DNA from: Isoetes taiwanensis
Lineage: Eukaryota; Streptophyta; Lycopodiopsida; Isoetales; Isoetaceae
Reading direction: 5' to 3'
Assembly (NCBI GenBank): GCA_021234155.1
Contig: JAJEKV010000017.1
Span: 6,392,992-6,456,991, forward strand
Length of the DNA: 64,000 nucleotides
Position numbers and translations under genes: made by a program. Below, one piece after another: positions 44,072 through 54,345 of the stretch (within the stretch, counting starts at the first letter, position 1; each line of letters begins with the position of its first letter). The notes beneath the pieces were generated by a model. It did not search any database, was not told the DNA's origin, and saw only the letters and a list, made by a program, of their open reading frames with translations.

Positions 44072-44579
44072 ATTCGTCGGTTGGAGGTACATGCAACAGT
44101 GGAGCATCTTTTTTTGCGGAAGATCTGGATTATCTTGGCGATATTTTTAGGTTATTTGACTTCTTCTTGTAATTTTTGCATGTTAATTGTACTTAAAATC
44201 TTACTGATTCGTATTTTCTTTTTGCAGTGTTTCGGTTGGATGCATTTCTTTCTTACTTCTGTGCTTTTTGCTTATGTAGATCAATTTGCTCATGCAGATC
44301 AGTGTGTACTCTGCAAAAATTTCTGCTTGTAACCTTTGGAAAGGTCTTACGCCTCGCATGTGCCTTGCATGTTTCTGTGCTTAGTTATTGACTTATTGTT
44401 CTTGTTCGTAGGCTTGCACGTGAGCTATTTGCCTGTAGATCGGTCTGTGGTGGGCTTGCAATTGTTTCTTCATTCAATGCAGTGATCCAAGTCAAATTAA
44501 AGATGCATTGCAGAAATATCATGGGGAGTCTTCTAATTCTGGTAAATCTGGTAGTCTATCATCTAATAAAACCTGTTGA
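44072..44579 (+). pseudogene. 3' end of an apparently captured intron-containing gene, copy C
   Basis: The piece from 44072 (after TTTTCCTTGCAG) to 44150 reads VGGTCNSGASFFAEDLDYLG then DIF; an intron-like 79 bases (44151-44229) ends in TTTTTGCAG. A last exon-like piece starts at 44483 after ATTCAATGCAG and reads DPSQIKDALQKYHGESSNSG with a stop at 44577-44579. The middle exon boundaries are unclear. All three copies keep the frame of the last piece. I cannot name the parent gene. Confidence 0.45.
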
Positions 44580-44945
44580 ATGCCTGTAATGGCAAAATGA
44601 CATATTCAAGAAAACCTGGACTTATTCAGATTTAATAGATAACACTTTAAATTATAAGATATATATGTATTGCTTAATTCTTCTTGATTTTAATAATTTT
44701 TATAATTAGTATACAAGTTTATCTTTAAATTAAAAGTATAATGGTTATCAAAACTTGCTTTCTAAATTAATTTTTACATTAATGTATTTAGAATTAGACA
44801 TCTCAAGAAGATAAAATTTCAATTTTCAATAATTTAACAGATTTAAAACTTGGCAATTAGTTTAATAAGTGATTGATTTCAAATTATCATGAGAATTTTT
44901 CAATTTACAAACTCTTAAAAAATATTTTAGATTGAAATCAATTAA

Positions 44946-45530
44946 ACAGTAAAGAGCGAAAAGAGGAAGGTGGGTAAAGTTAGTGACCTCGACACTTTTT
45001 CTAGGTGGGTGGAAAAAAACCATTATGTTAGTGATTGCATCAACAAGGAAATCATCATTAGGGAAATTCCAAAAATGCCTCATGGAGAGGCCCAGGCTCA
45101 AATTGCCATCCAGTTGGGTATCCAAAATCAAGCAGACACTCTAGAGATCGCTACAGCAGTGGATATACAGGGGAGAGTCAGTATGGATGTATATGTCCCG
45201 GATGTTATTATTAAAGTAATTGGACAGAGTAACATTCCACTAGCCGCCAGAATACAGGGATTAGGGGACTATCCAGTCATTCTAATAGAGATTGCAGCAT
45301 CTCAAACCCCAAGAGATTTGCATGAGCGAGCAACCAATTTTTTAAGTAACGACTTTCCTTCCTTGGAGTATTACATTGCCATTAAAAGATATGAACAAAG
45401 ATTAAGAGACGGGCTTCAGGCGATGGTGGTTGGTGTCTACGATCGAGCAGTAGGACCACATAATCCTTCTACTCTCATTTTGTTTGGTATTGGTCCTCTT
45501 CATCTTCATGTTTTAATAACAATTTTTTGA
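44946..45530 (+). CDS. Candidate PD-(D/E)XK (Uma2-like) nuclease ORF, open copy
   Basis: The frame is open from 44946, after a stop at 44943, to 45530, about 195 codons. There is no ATG before 45078; the first Met is the one in PKMPHGEAQAQ, so an upstream exon or a shorter protein must be assumed. Pattern: PHGEAQAQIAIQLG, then VYVPDVIIKV, then YPVILIEIAASQTPRDLHER, then LEYYIAIKR. In Uma2-family nucleases the order is a His/Glu helix, PDV at the second strand, and E-x-x-S with RRRDL and a YWVVD-like strand; this fits well, but the Lys of PD-(D/E)XK is not where expected. Uma2 proteins are mostly bacterial and of poorly known role. Codons are intact, unlike copy B. I infer a nuclease-like fold; the function is not shown. 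Confidence 0.5.
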   Translation, partial: TVKSEKRKVGKVSDLDTFSRWVEKNHYVSDCINKEIIIREIPKMPHGEAQAQIAIQLGIQNQADTLEIATAVDIQGRVSMDVYVPDVIIKVIGQSNIPLAARIQGLGDYPVILIEIAASQTPRDLHERATNFLSNDFPSLEYYIAIKRYEQRLRDGLQAMVVGVYDRAVGPHNPSTLILFGIGPLHLHVLITIF

Positions 45531-46040
45531 ATAGTTTATTATGAATGAAAAAAATTATATTAAAAATTAATCGATAATAAACCATTCAAATTCTTGGTTT
45601 ATTAGAATACAAACATAATCATTTAACTAATTGCAGCCTTGAACTTTCTTAAAGTTTTTAAAAAACTAAATTTTAATCACATATATTTTTTCTTATATAA
45701 AAAGTTTAATTCGAAATAGATTAAAGGAAATTAGGCTATAAAGCAATTTCATACTTTAGTAACCCACATACTTTTGAGTTAAAGATAAATTGTTAATATT
45801 ATTGAAATCAACAAGAGTAAAAAAAAAAAAACTTATAAGGTTATCATGGTATCCTTAAAATATTAATCTTGTTAATTTGGGATTTTTCGGTTTGGCCCAA
45901 AACTTTTTGGAATTTTTTTTTAACTTCATTTCCTAAGATTTTAACAATTTTATACGCCCGGAAAACTTCTCAATTTTCCAAAAATTATTGATTTTTTTTT
46001 CTCTAGGACTGCCTTCACACTATCCGGTCGAGATGACATA

Positions 46041-46080
46041 GAATAGAATAGAATAGAATAGAATAGAATAGAATAGAATA
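46041..46080 (-). repeat. Pentanucleotide tail of LINE, (TATTC)n
   Basis: Eight units of GAATA on the plus strand lie exactly between copy C and the LINE 3' end. They read as the LINE's simple-repeat tail on the minus strand. Confidence 0.8.
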
Positions 46081-46322
46081 TACATTAATGTCCCTTGTGC
46101 CATGAGGCCCCTGGACTTGTGTAGCATGGGCGAGCTCCCTAAAAGGGCGCTACTAGCACATCACGTTGTTATGATGTAGCCTTTTCTGAAGGCTGACTTT
46201 TTCCTATTATTACCAGCATCTCGCTTTACTTCGGCTTCGTGGCCGTGCGGTGATGCATCGTTATCAATCAGCTTTTAACTGAACAATTTGTATGGGGTTT
46301 ATGATCCGCTTTTTTGTGCGGA

Positions 46323-49300
46323 TCATATTACAAACCCTCTTTCACTGTGTACTTCTCTGTGTCTAGTCATCATTCTCTCGATTGCATCTACCAGATCTCG
46401 AAGTGATTCTGTTATTGTCATCAGAATATATACCGGTTCTCCCCATCTTATATTTATGTATTTGTCTCTGATGTCTCCGTATATCGGGCAATCATTAATC
46501 ATGTGGTTCTCATCCTCTACTCTCCCATTGTCACAGATTCTACATATCCGATCCTCCTTGTCTATTCCTCTCCACCTGTCCTTTTCGATTCTCAGATCAT
46601 GACTCCCCATCCTGAATCTGGCCAAGATATCTCTTCTAGTTTTTCCCAGTATGTTATCCCGATACATCTGGTGTCCTACTTGCTGATCTGGGTTGAAAAC
46701 TGTTATGAGCCAGGTTGTCTTGGGTCCTGTGTGTTTTTGCAGCCATGCTCTTGTGGCTCTGTCTGTCCACTCCTCATTCCACTGCCCTTCATTTATTAGG
46801 TCGCTCAGGTTTAATCCCATCTCTCTGGTCCAATTTGCCACATCTTTAAACCATCCGCTGCCTATGAGGATGTGTGATTTTGCTAACTCGGTGATTGCAA
46901 TACTAGACAATTTCCCCTGAATGTCTCCTGCATTGTCCCTAATCAGGTACCTTATGGTTCTCTCCCATGCTCTCACCTCCATTGGTCTTTGCCCTGTTTC
47001 GAGGACCATGATTGTCAGTGGCGTATTTGTCCTTACTTTAAATTCCTGTCTGTGCCACTGCCTAAGGATTCCTTCCTGCTTTTCCCATTTTCTGTCTGTT
47101 AGGCCTGGCCCCCAAGCTTCTGCCCCATATAATTGAGTAGTGGCTCTATTGCACTGAATAAGTAACATTTGATGTCCCAGTCAATTATTCTGCTTCTGTT
47201 GCAGAAATTCTTCATATTGAAGAACTCACTATAGCTGATTGGAACCTGGTGTCTGCCCCCTTGGCCCACTTCCCTGTGCCATGCGCATCGTATCCTAAAT
47301 ATATGTATTCCGTTGCTTCCTCTATTTCTTTTTCCTTATATCTGAAGGGTCTATGCCTGTTCTTATGGCCAAAGATGACTATCTTAGTTTTTGCTAAATT
47401 TACCGTCAGCCCGATTTCTTCACAGAATTGTTCTAGAATTTTTAGCAGTCTGTGCATCCCCTTATTTTTTGTGGCCATCATACTTAGATCATCAGCATGC
47501 ATATAGCATAATCGATACCTTCGTGTCTCCTAACATAGGGGCATATTCTTCCCCTTGCTGTTCTGCTATGTAGCCCTGCAAAGCATCTATGTATATTCCA
47601 AATAGAGTTGGGGATAGCGGGCAACCCTGTTTAACGCCCGTGTCACAGTTTATTGGCTGTCCTTCTTGCTCTATCTTGGCATATACCCTATGGTATAGTC
47701 TTGCAATCGATCCTACCATGTTTCTTGGGGCTTGCATGTCCATCAACCTTTGTAATAGCTTCTCCCTCGGGACCGTGTCGAATGCTTTCCTGAAATCTAC
47801 AAAGCAGCAGATGATCTTTCTTCCCTGTGCTTTGTTCTGTTCTATTAATATCCGAAGAGTTACTAGATGGTCAGTGGTTGAGTGTTCCGGCCTGAATCCT
47901 GCTTGCCCTTGTGCTCTCATGTTTCCTTTTTTCTGCCCATTTCTTTAATTTGTTATCTAGTGCTTTTCCAAACCATTTTGCGAAATGGGAACTCACCATT
48001 ATTGTCCTATAGTTTCCTGGATCTTGCCTGCTTCCTGCCTTATGCAGAGGTATGACTCTATTGTATGTCCACCTGTCTGGAAGCCCTGTGTGTATGACAC
48101 CGTTGAAAATGTCTGTGACCTGTCTGCAAATTTCTGTCTCAGCACATTTCAGTAATTCCACGGTCAGATCGTATAGACCCGGGGCTTTGTGGTTAGCCAT
48201 CCTGTTTAGGGCTATCATTACCTCAAACATGTTGAAGCATAGTTTGTCCGAATCCTGCAGCATTGGTATTGATACAGGGGGTGCCCCTGCCTTATACAAT
48301 TTCTCTAGGTATTTCTCCCATCCTGCTGTTCCAATACCGTCCTGCTCATTCCCTGTTTTTATATTATCCCCTCCCTTCTTTTTGAATCCCCTCCAAAATC
48401 TTCGGGGCTGTTTCTTCAACAATTTTCCCATATACCATTGATGTTGCAGCAGGTTATTATTCCGTTTTATCTTCAGTAGTCTTATGTATGCTGCTTTTTC
48501 TGTCTGGTATGTCCTCTTCCCTATATACTCTTTGGTTTTCCTTTTTTGCTCTCTGCACTCGTCATCGTACCATACTGATGCTTTGAAGGCCCTGTTCTTT
48601 CTGGTTCTGTTCTTTTTCCCAAACACCTCTGTTGCTACTCTCACCATGATGTCATTGAGTGTATTACCATTGTCATTCGCATTGTGTTTTCCCCATTCCC
48701 ATTTTTCCATTTCCTCCCTGACTGTTTGTATGAATGTATCTGTGTATTTTTCTTGAAATTGGATCCTCACCCTCGCTTTCTTTTCCTCCTTTTCCCCTGT
48801 GTTATTGGTCTGTGTCGTCCCACCCTCTTTGAGTGTTAATTTGATCGGTCTATGACTTTCCCTTTTTCCAGTCGGCCAGTCCTGTAGCATTAGTCCTACT
48901 ACTCTTTCTACTGCTTGATCGTTCAAAATTATATAATCTACTATGCTCTTACCATGTGCATTGTGACTCGTAAAGCTCCCTGATCCCCTCCATTTTTTCA
49001 CTCCATTAGCTATGATTACCCACGTTGCTGCGCGGACTTCCCAAAGAACAATTAAGCCTTTAGCATTGACCTCTGCCTTATCCTCTGTATCTCTCTGCCA
49101 TTCCTGTGTTCTTGTTGTGTATATTATCTGACCATCCTTTTCATCAATGTTCGTGCTCTGTGCCTGTTCCTGTCTTGTTCTGGCATTTAAGTCCCCTACT
49201 AGTATTATTGGCCCCTATTCTTTCCATTTTTTTCATACTTTCCCCTAGGTCCAGCAACTCTAGCTTGTCACTGTTTGGCGGATAATATGCAATTATCAAA

Positions 49301-49663
49301 AATATGTCTTGTTTGTTTTTCAATTGGACATTCAACACCATGTATCTTTTATTGATATCTGAATGTAACATACATGTGCTGTTAGCTATACTATTCTCGT
49401 ACATATGCAGGGGCGGGCACGCACTTCCCCTCCCTAACTTGAAATCCTTGTCTTTCCAACATGTGAGCACTGGTATCCTTCTTCCTCTCCGGCAGCCTCT
49501 TGGCGTTATGCTCCCATGTCTCTACCGGGCATATTATATGTCGCATTTGTGGGCATCTTCTAGTCTCTCTCCGGTCATCCCGGGTGGTGCAGTTCCAGTA
49601 CCATATTGTCAGCGTCACTTCCCTCAAGGTTGTTCCTTCGGGGTCTCTGTGCCTTCTGTCCAA
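46323..49663 (-). pseudogene. LINE ORF2: endonuclease, reverse transcriptase, Cys/His domain; shifted
   Basis: Endonuclease region (about 48790-49640): VTLTIWYWNCTTRDDRRETR at its start, IIAYYPPNSDKLE, and at its end GSFTSHNAHGKSIVDYIILN with SHRPI. Reverse transcriptase: NRVIPLHKAGSRQDPGNYRT, GFRPEHSTTDHLVTLR, CCFVDFRKAFDTVPREKL with the first Asp, and DTGVKQGCPLSPTLFGIYID. The YADD motif is disrupted at about 47491-47506: an extra ATGC stands between the Tyr-Ala and the Asp-Asp, shifting the frame. C-terminal: FRMGSHDLRIEKDRW and the Cys/His domain at about 46470-46560. Four frame changes in all. DGxGKS-like and other nucleotide motifs are absent, as expected. Confidence 0.88.
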
Positions 49664-50256
49664 TTATGCGCACGCTCTACGGGTCTTCCCTCGGTCTTCA
49701 TTGTGGGGTTGGGCCCCAAACCCGCTTGTGTTGTTCGGTCTTCGTTTCCCCGGCTTCGCCTCTTTACGCCCCTCGATTGCGATTTCATTCTAGCGATATA
49801 GGTCCTTAGTGCTCCCCGGCAATCGCTCTCCACCTTTGTTGTATTGTCATCGGGGATGTATGTTTCTTTCTCCAATTAGTTACTTTTGCTACTCCGTGTC
49901 CCCACATTACGTTCTTGCGATTGGGTACTTTTGTTCTCTTACCCTCTTGTGAAGGTAGACTTTTGCCATTCGATTGCTTTGTATCCTGCTTGGTTCGGTT
50001 CACGGCTTTTGGCTAACTCACATGTAGCCCTTATTGTTGCATTCTTTGTTAGAGACTTTGTACTTTGATTCCATTCCTCAATCACGGATCCCATCCCTTA
50101 AAATTCTTTCTTTGTTTGCCAAGTCCCTGTCGAGGGTTTATGTGTCTCGATCTCCCTCTCCATTGACCTGACTGTAATGCCTTGACAATGACGCTCCTGT
50201 GTTCACTTCTGCAGTAACTCGATATATATCCTCGTTAGGTCTTTCCACTACCCCAA

Positions 50257-50685
50257 TTAGCCTAACATCATGTTTAATTTTACTCTGTTCCTCATATTTA
50301 TCTTATCAAATGACTCCCATGCATCCAACTCAACGTTTGATTTCTCTAATTCAACCAACCTTTGCAGAATTTTTGCTTTTTCCTCCTCGATCTCGTCCAT
50401 TCTGCGCTGCATTTCCTCGTTCGTCCTCTCCACCCCTCTTAGCCTCACGTCCATGCTGGAGATGGCCAACTTGTTACGGTTGCATGTTTCAGCTAGTGCG
50501 TTGAGTGCATCCATACTCGAGATTTTCGATTCTAACTGCTTATCCATCGTGCGGAAAATCCACGAGGTCTGTTGGCTCCTTGGGCTCTCATTGCATCGCT
50601 CTCTTCTGGCGGCTGCTGTTGATGCTTGTCGGCGGCCATAGCTTCTGTTTGCGAGAAAACTCTGCGATGGCTCTGGGCGGCTCAA
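50257..50685 (-). CDS. LINE ORF1, coiled-coil protein
   Basis: The 142-codon frame begins MSRPEPSQSFLANRSYG, basic, then has a heptad-like stretch from residue 50 to 120 (LNALAETCNRNKLAISSMDV, RTNEEMQRRMDEIEEEKAKI, LQRLVELEKSNVEL). A coiled coil near the N-terminus is typical for LINE ORF1 proteins that trimerise and bind the element RNA. No RNA-recognition motif or zinc knuckle follows within the frame; decayed codons downstream (49806-50003) may be its continuation. Confidence 0.6.
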   Translation of the reverse strand: MSRPEPSQSFLANRSYGRRQASTAAARRERCNESPRSQQTSWIFRTMDKQLESKISSMDALNALAETCNRNKLAISSMDVRLRGVERTNEEMQRRMDEIEEEKAKILQRLVELEKSNVELDAWESFDKINMRNRVKLNMMLG

Positions 50686-50699
50686 CCGTGCTAGACTCC

Positions 50700-51653
50700 C
50701 TCTGGTAAGGTAGCCGTAATACCTCCTTAGGGGTATATATTACCTTCTTCTAAATGGTATTTTTACTTGAAATTACCGTTTTAATTTGAATTTCAAAATG
50801 TCCATAATTATTCTGCCTGTCTCTTTTTATTATTATTCGATCCTCTCTTCCCGATACTGTCATATTTCTTCTTCGTCGGTTGGCCAAAGACGATCCTTTC
50901 TGAGCCGATTAGTTCGGTAGTTGCCTACCTGCATTCATTATGTATTTATGTGACTCAACATTCCGTCCTTTCTGCACTTTTGCATTTCTGTATTTCCGTA
51001 TCTCTATCATTTTGGTGATCTGGGAAGCAGTTGAGGGCTGAGCCCACGCTATTCTGGCCTATTGGGGGGTTATACCCTCAGTCCATAATTTGCCCCATTC
51101 TCCTTTTTGACAGTTTTGACAAATGAGGTATTCTTCATACCCTGCTAAAAGTCATATTTTGCTCTCCCGGTGTCAACGAGTTTCTAGTGGTCTGGGTTAC
51201 CAGTTGGTGGGTCTAGCCCTCCTATCCTGGTGTATGGCGGAGGCCTAGCCTCTTTGTCCCGTAGCTTGCCCCGTCCACCTTTTACTCTGAGGATCTCGTA
51301 GCTTTTTGTTTTGCACTTTCAATGGTCCAGTTTTACCTTTTACGACGTGTGTTCCCTCGATATTTTGTCGTTTTGTCGTCCGCATATCGTCCATTCTTCT
51401 CCAATTTTCTGTCTTTTTCTGTCCATTCCATCGTCCAACATGGCAACGTTTTATTAACTATATTTGCTTACCTGTCACCCCTTGTCCTGTGTTTTTCCCG
51501 ACTTCGACATATTTGCCACCCTGTTCTGTGTTCTGATTCGGTTTCTACCGTGATATGGTCCATCTCCCTTTGATTTGCCTGTTATCATCTTCCTTTTGTT
51601 GTTGAATGTATTCTATTATTGTCTAGAATACTGACTTACCCTGTATATGTTCG
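50700..51653 (-). repeat. LINE 5' region with tandem units
   Basis: Two diverged units of about 170 bases lie at roughly 51020-51130 and 51185-51300; both have a TCTGG start, GGGYTRAGCCC-like or TCTAGCCC phrases, then CATAATTTGCCCCATTCTCC or CGTAGCTTGCCCCGTCCACC. The region is pyrimidine-rich on the plus strand. Repeated promoter units at the 5' end are known for some LINEs. Confidence 0.45.
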
Positions 51654-51691
51654 CAACAAGCAAGGACAGTTGTTTGCCCTAAATCGGCCAG
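51654..51691 (+). repeat. 38-base island of composite repeat between two LINEs
   Basis: CAACAAGCAAGGACAGTTGT and the next 18 bases equal the reverse complement of 27751-27788 in copy B. It shows that copy C once extended past the LINE at 46041-51653. Confidence 0.75.
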
Positions 51692-54345
51692 ATGACTTTA
51701 ATACGGTCGAGTTGGAAAGAGATAGAAGTGGTCGCGGCTCTGAAGTGGTGCAAGGATTCGAGCGAGAACAATGGCTACGCCTTTTACATGATGGTCAGCT
51801 TATAGAGATTGATGGTGATCGGTCCTTTATGTGGTGTAATGGTTGGACAGGAGCTGGCAGAGCTTATGCAAGGCATGATAGAGGATACTTTAATACTTGT
51901 GCAGCTGCTCGGCTAGCGGATTTTCGTCGCTCAAATCTTCTGTATAGCTCCGTGTCTGATCATAATCCACAACTCCTAACTAATGATATGGCTAATTGTC
52001 ATCGACCTACCAGGACCTGCTTTAAGCTTAATTGCAAGTACTTGGAGGATGATGAGTTCAAACTTGGCTGTAGTCGGGCTTGGTATCGGGCCTTCTCACC
52101 TCGTAGGGACATGTCTGGAGTTGTCGCAGCGTTGTCTGCAGTGAAGTCATTTATAAAAGAATATGGGAGAGTCAGAGCTGCTGAAGCTAGAGGACTATTG
52201 ACTGCATTGTACCAGGAATTAGAAGTACTCCGCCCTCGTGGCCATACTAGTGGAGTCATAAAAAAGGAGTTATTATCTCAGATCAAGGCTATTGAACTGT
52301 AAAGTTTTGAAGCCAAGGTGAAGGAGGGGTTGCAATGGTCAAGGGCGGAGATAGATGTACCGGTTCTTTTTGCGGCTGCAAGAAGAAGGCTTCGCCACTT
52401 CTATACATTCTTTGGTGTTGCCGGATGGCGCTCTTATCTCCGATCTGGTAAATCTTAAGCAGTATCTTCATCATCGCTTCTCTTCATTCTTTGCACGACA
52501 CCCATTGTCCTTTCAGAAGGACATGCAATTGGTCGTGTTGACTAAGGTGTGTCGTATTGTTTCTGAAGAGCAGATATTGCTTCTTAAGTCCAATATCGTG
52601 AAGGAGGACTTAAAAGCAGCTGTGGCTCTCTTAAAAAGGGACAAATGCCCTGGTCTTGATGGCTTTCCTATTGAATTCTTTCGTAAAATCTTTGGGATTT
52701 GGTTGGAGGATGACATATATGATGCCTTTTGTGAGTTTTAGGAGATTTAGGAGCCTTGATAAGATTTTGAATCTGGTTGTATCTCTCTCCAAAGAGCAAG
52801 GAACCCAAGACTATTTTGACCGGGCGACCTATTACATTGCTTTTCTCGTGTACAAGATCTTTGCTAAGACATTGGCGAGGAAAGAGTCCGAGACATCTTA
52901 GTGGCTATCTCGTCAACACAACGGCTTTCTCCCTCGTTGTTGTATTCTCAACAACCCGGGCTGCTGCATATGAAGGAATATATTGGGCCCGGTTACAGGG
53001 CCATAGAGCAGTGTATCTTAAGCTTGATTTTGCTAAAGCTTATGATAGTGTTGATTAGGGTTTCTTGGAGAAGTGTCTTCTTGCGCTTGGGTTTGGGGAG
53101 TCATTCACAAGGAATGTCATGAAGCTCCATACATCAGCCAGATCTACTGTCCTTTTCCAAGGCGAGCCATCTAATATTTTTGTAGTGGGTAGAGGAATTC
53201 GGCAAGGTTGTCCCTTAGCACCCTTGCTTTTCACAATTGTGGCAGAAGTATTATCCCAGCTCTTCTCCGTGGCTACCCAAGGTGGCGTTATTCAAGGCCT
53301 CCCAATGGACGATGGTTCTCAAGAGGTATGTAACCAATATGCCGATGACACGTCTTTGTTCCTAATTGCCGAGGCTGAGAATCTTCGTAATGCTAAGCTA
53401 TTATTAGACACATTCTCTTTAGCATCAGGAGTTCTTGTAGGGTGGCAAAAATGTACAGCTTTGTGGACGTTGGACAATCCCATCCCTCCCTGTATTTTGG
53501 ACTATCCATGGAAGATTCTTCTGCATGGCAATATCACAAAGTTGCTTGGTATCCCAGTTGGAATTCACATCTCTGCTTCAGATGCTTGGGATGAAATCAT
53601 TAGTGGGTTGCAAAAGCACTTGTTTTGGTGGAATACAGCTAAACCATCCATGCCCAGTAGAATCATTGTGGCTAAATGTGTTCTTAGTAATACTCATGTC
53701 TACATGGCGTCTGCTCTATTAACTCCGCAGTGTAAGATGGAGAAGATTGTGCGTATCGTCAGGAATTTTATTTGGGGTGGAAATGAGTTAGGAGCGGTGG
53801 TCAAGGTAGCTTGGGCAAAATGCATTAGACCTAAGGCAGCTGGTGGTCTTGGTATGTTGGATTTTCACCTTCAAAGCAAGGTGATGATATCAAAGTTTAT
53901 TTGGAGGATTTTCATTGGTAAGGATGATGCTCCTGGCCTGAGGTTGTTGGTGCAGTCGATTCAGCATTGTCTCCCATTTCATAAGGCCTCCATTAAGCCC
54001 CTCCTTCCTTGGGCTTTGCTTTATCGTATGCATCCGTATCCTAATGCTTCTCCCTTTCTAACGGGGTTGCTTGCTGCTTGGGACACTGTCAGGTCTCTTT
54101 TCCATATTAATCCTGAGGCATGTCTTCAGTTGTCCACTCCATGCTGGTGGATTCCTTTGCAGGACACTCCAGAGAATGTGCCTCTAAGTGTGGTTGTTCA
54201 TCCAAAGACACAACAGCTGGTATAAGCACTATTGCAGCTTGGTATGAGTCTGGTCATCTCATGTCATGGGAAGCATTTAGAACAAAGTTCGTGTTGTACA
54301 GATGGGACAGAGTAATCTGGAATCATATTGCTAGGATTCTGGTCC
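51692..54345 (+). mobile_element. L1-like LINE fragment, same family as at 23019
   Basis: It starts within the endonuclease and follows the 23019-25642 element in the same order, with better preserved motifs, up to GATGGGACAGAGTAATCTGG (54301-54320); beyond 54345 the sequence no longer matches. The zf-RVT end, 3' tail and poly-A of the family are missing, replaced by another LINE end. The 5' side abuts the 38-base island. Confidence 0.8.
51694..54225 (+). pseudogene. L1-like ORF2: endonuclease end and reverse transcriptase with intact YADD
   Basis: Endonuclease: DGDRSFMWCNGW and SDHNPQLL, the last being the catalytic His region. Reverse transcriptase: KRDKCPGLDGFPIEFF, LKLDFAKAYDSVD then a TAG where the relative at 23577 has TGG (Trp), GRGIRQGCPLAPLLFTIVAE and QYADDTSLFL with both catalytic Asp. 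From 53065 to 54225 there is a continuous 386-codon frame. Stops and shifts near 52302, 52741 and 53059 break the rest. Confidence 0.87.

Larger units (their letters stand above)
43495..46040 (+). mobile_element. Composite repeat, copy C (inverted relative to A and B)
   Basis: It starts with two inverted Merlin-end units, half of the hairpin of copy B, then in order the spliced-gene-like 3' end, AT-rich sequence, the nuclease-like ORF (open here) and AT-rich sequence. Homology to copy B stops at 46040 with GTCGAGATGACATA, where a LINE tail begins. A further 38 bases of the repeat (51654-51691) stand on the far side of that LINE. Confidence 0.8.
46041..51653 (-). mobile_element. Near full-length LINE with simple-repeat tail, about 5.6 kb
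   Basis: On the minus strand the order is a 5' region with tandem units (51000-51300), ORF1 with a coiled coil (50257-50685), ORF2 with endonuclease, reverse transcriptase and a C-terminal Cys/His domain, a 3' region, and (TATTC)n. The ORF2 sequence is unlike that of the poly-A LINEs in this window, and the C-terminal domain with CRICDN and VEDENHMINDCPIY is shared with the fragment ending at 55524. The element sits inside composite copy C: about 130 bases of C between the two flanks are gone, so insertion went with a deletion or was rearranged later. Confidence 0.8.

Noticed and set aside
49304-49809. Plus-strand ORFs of 67-165 codons opposite the LINE endonuclease
   Set aside because: They are antisense shadows of the minus-strand ORF2, which has recognised motifs.
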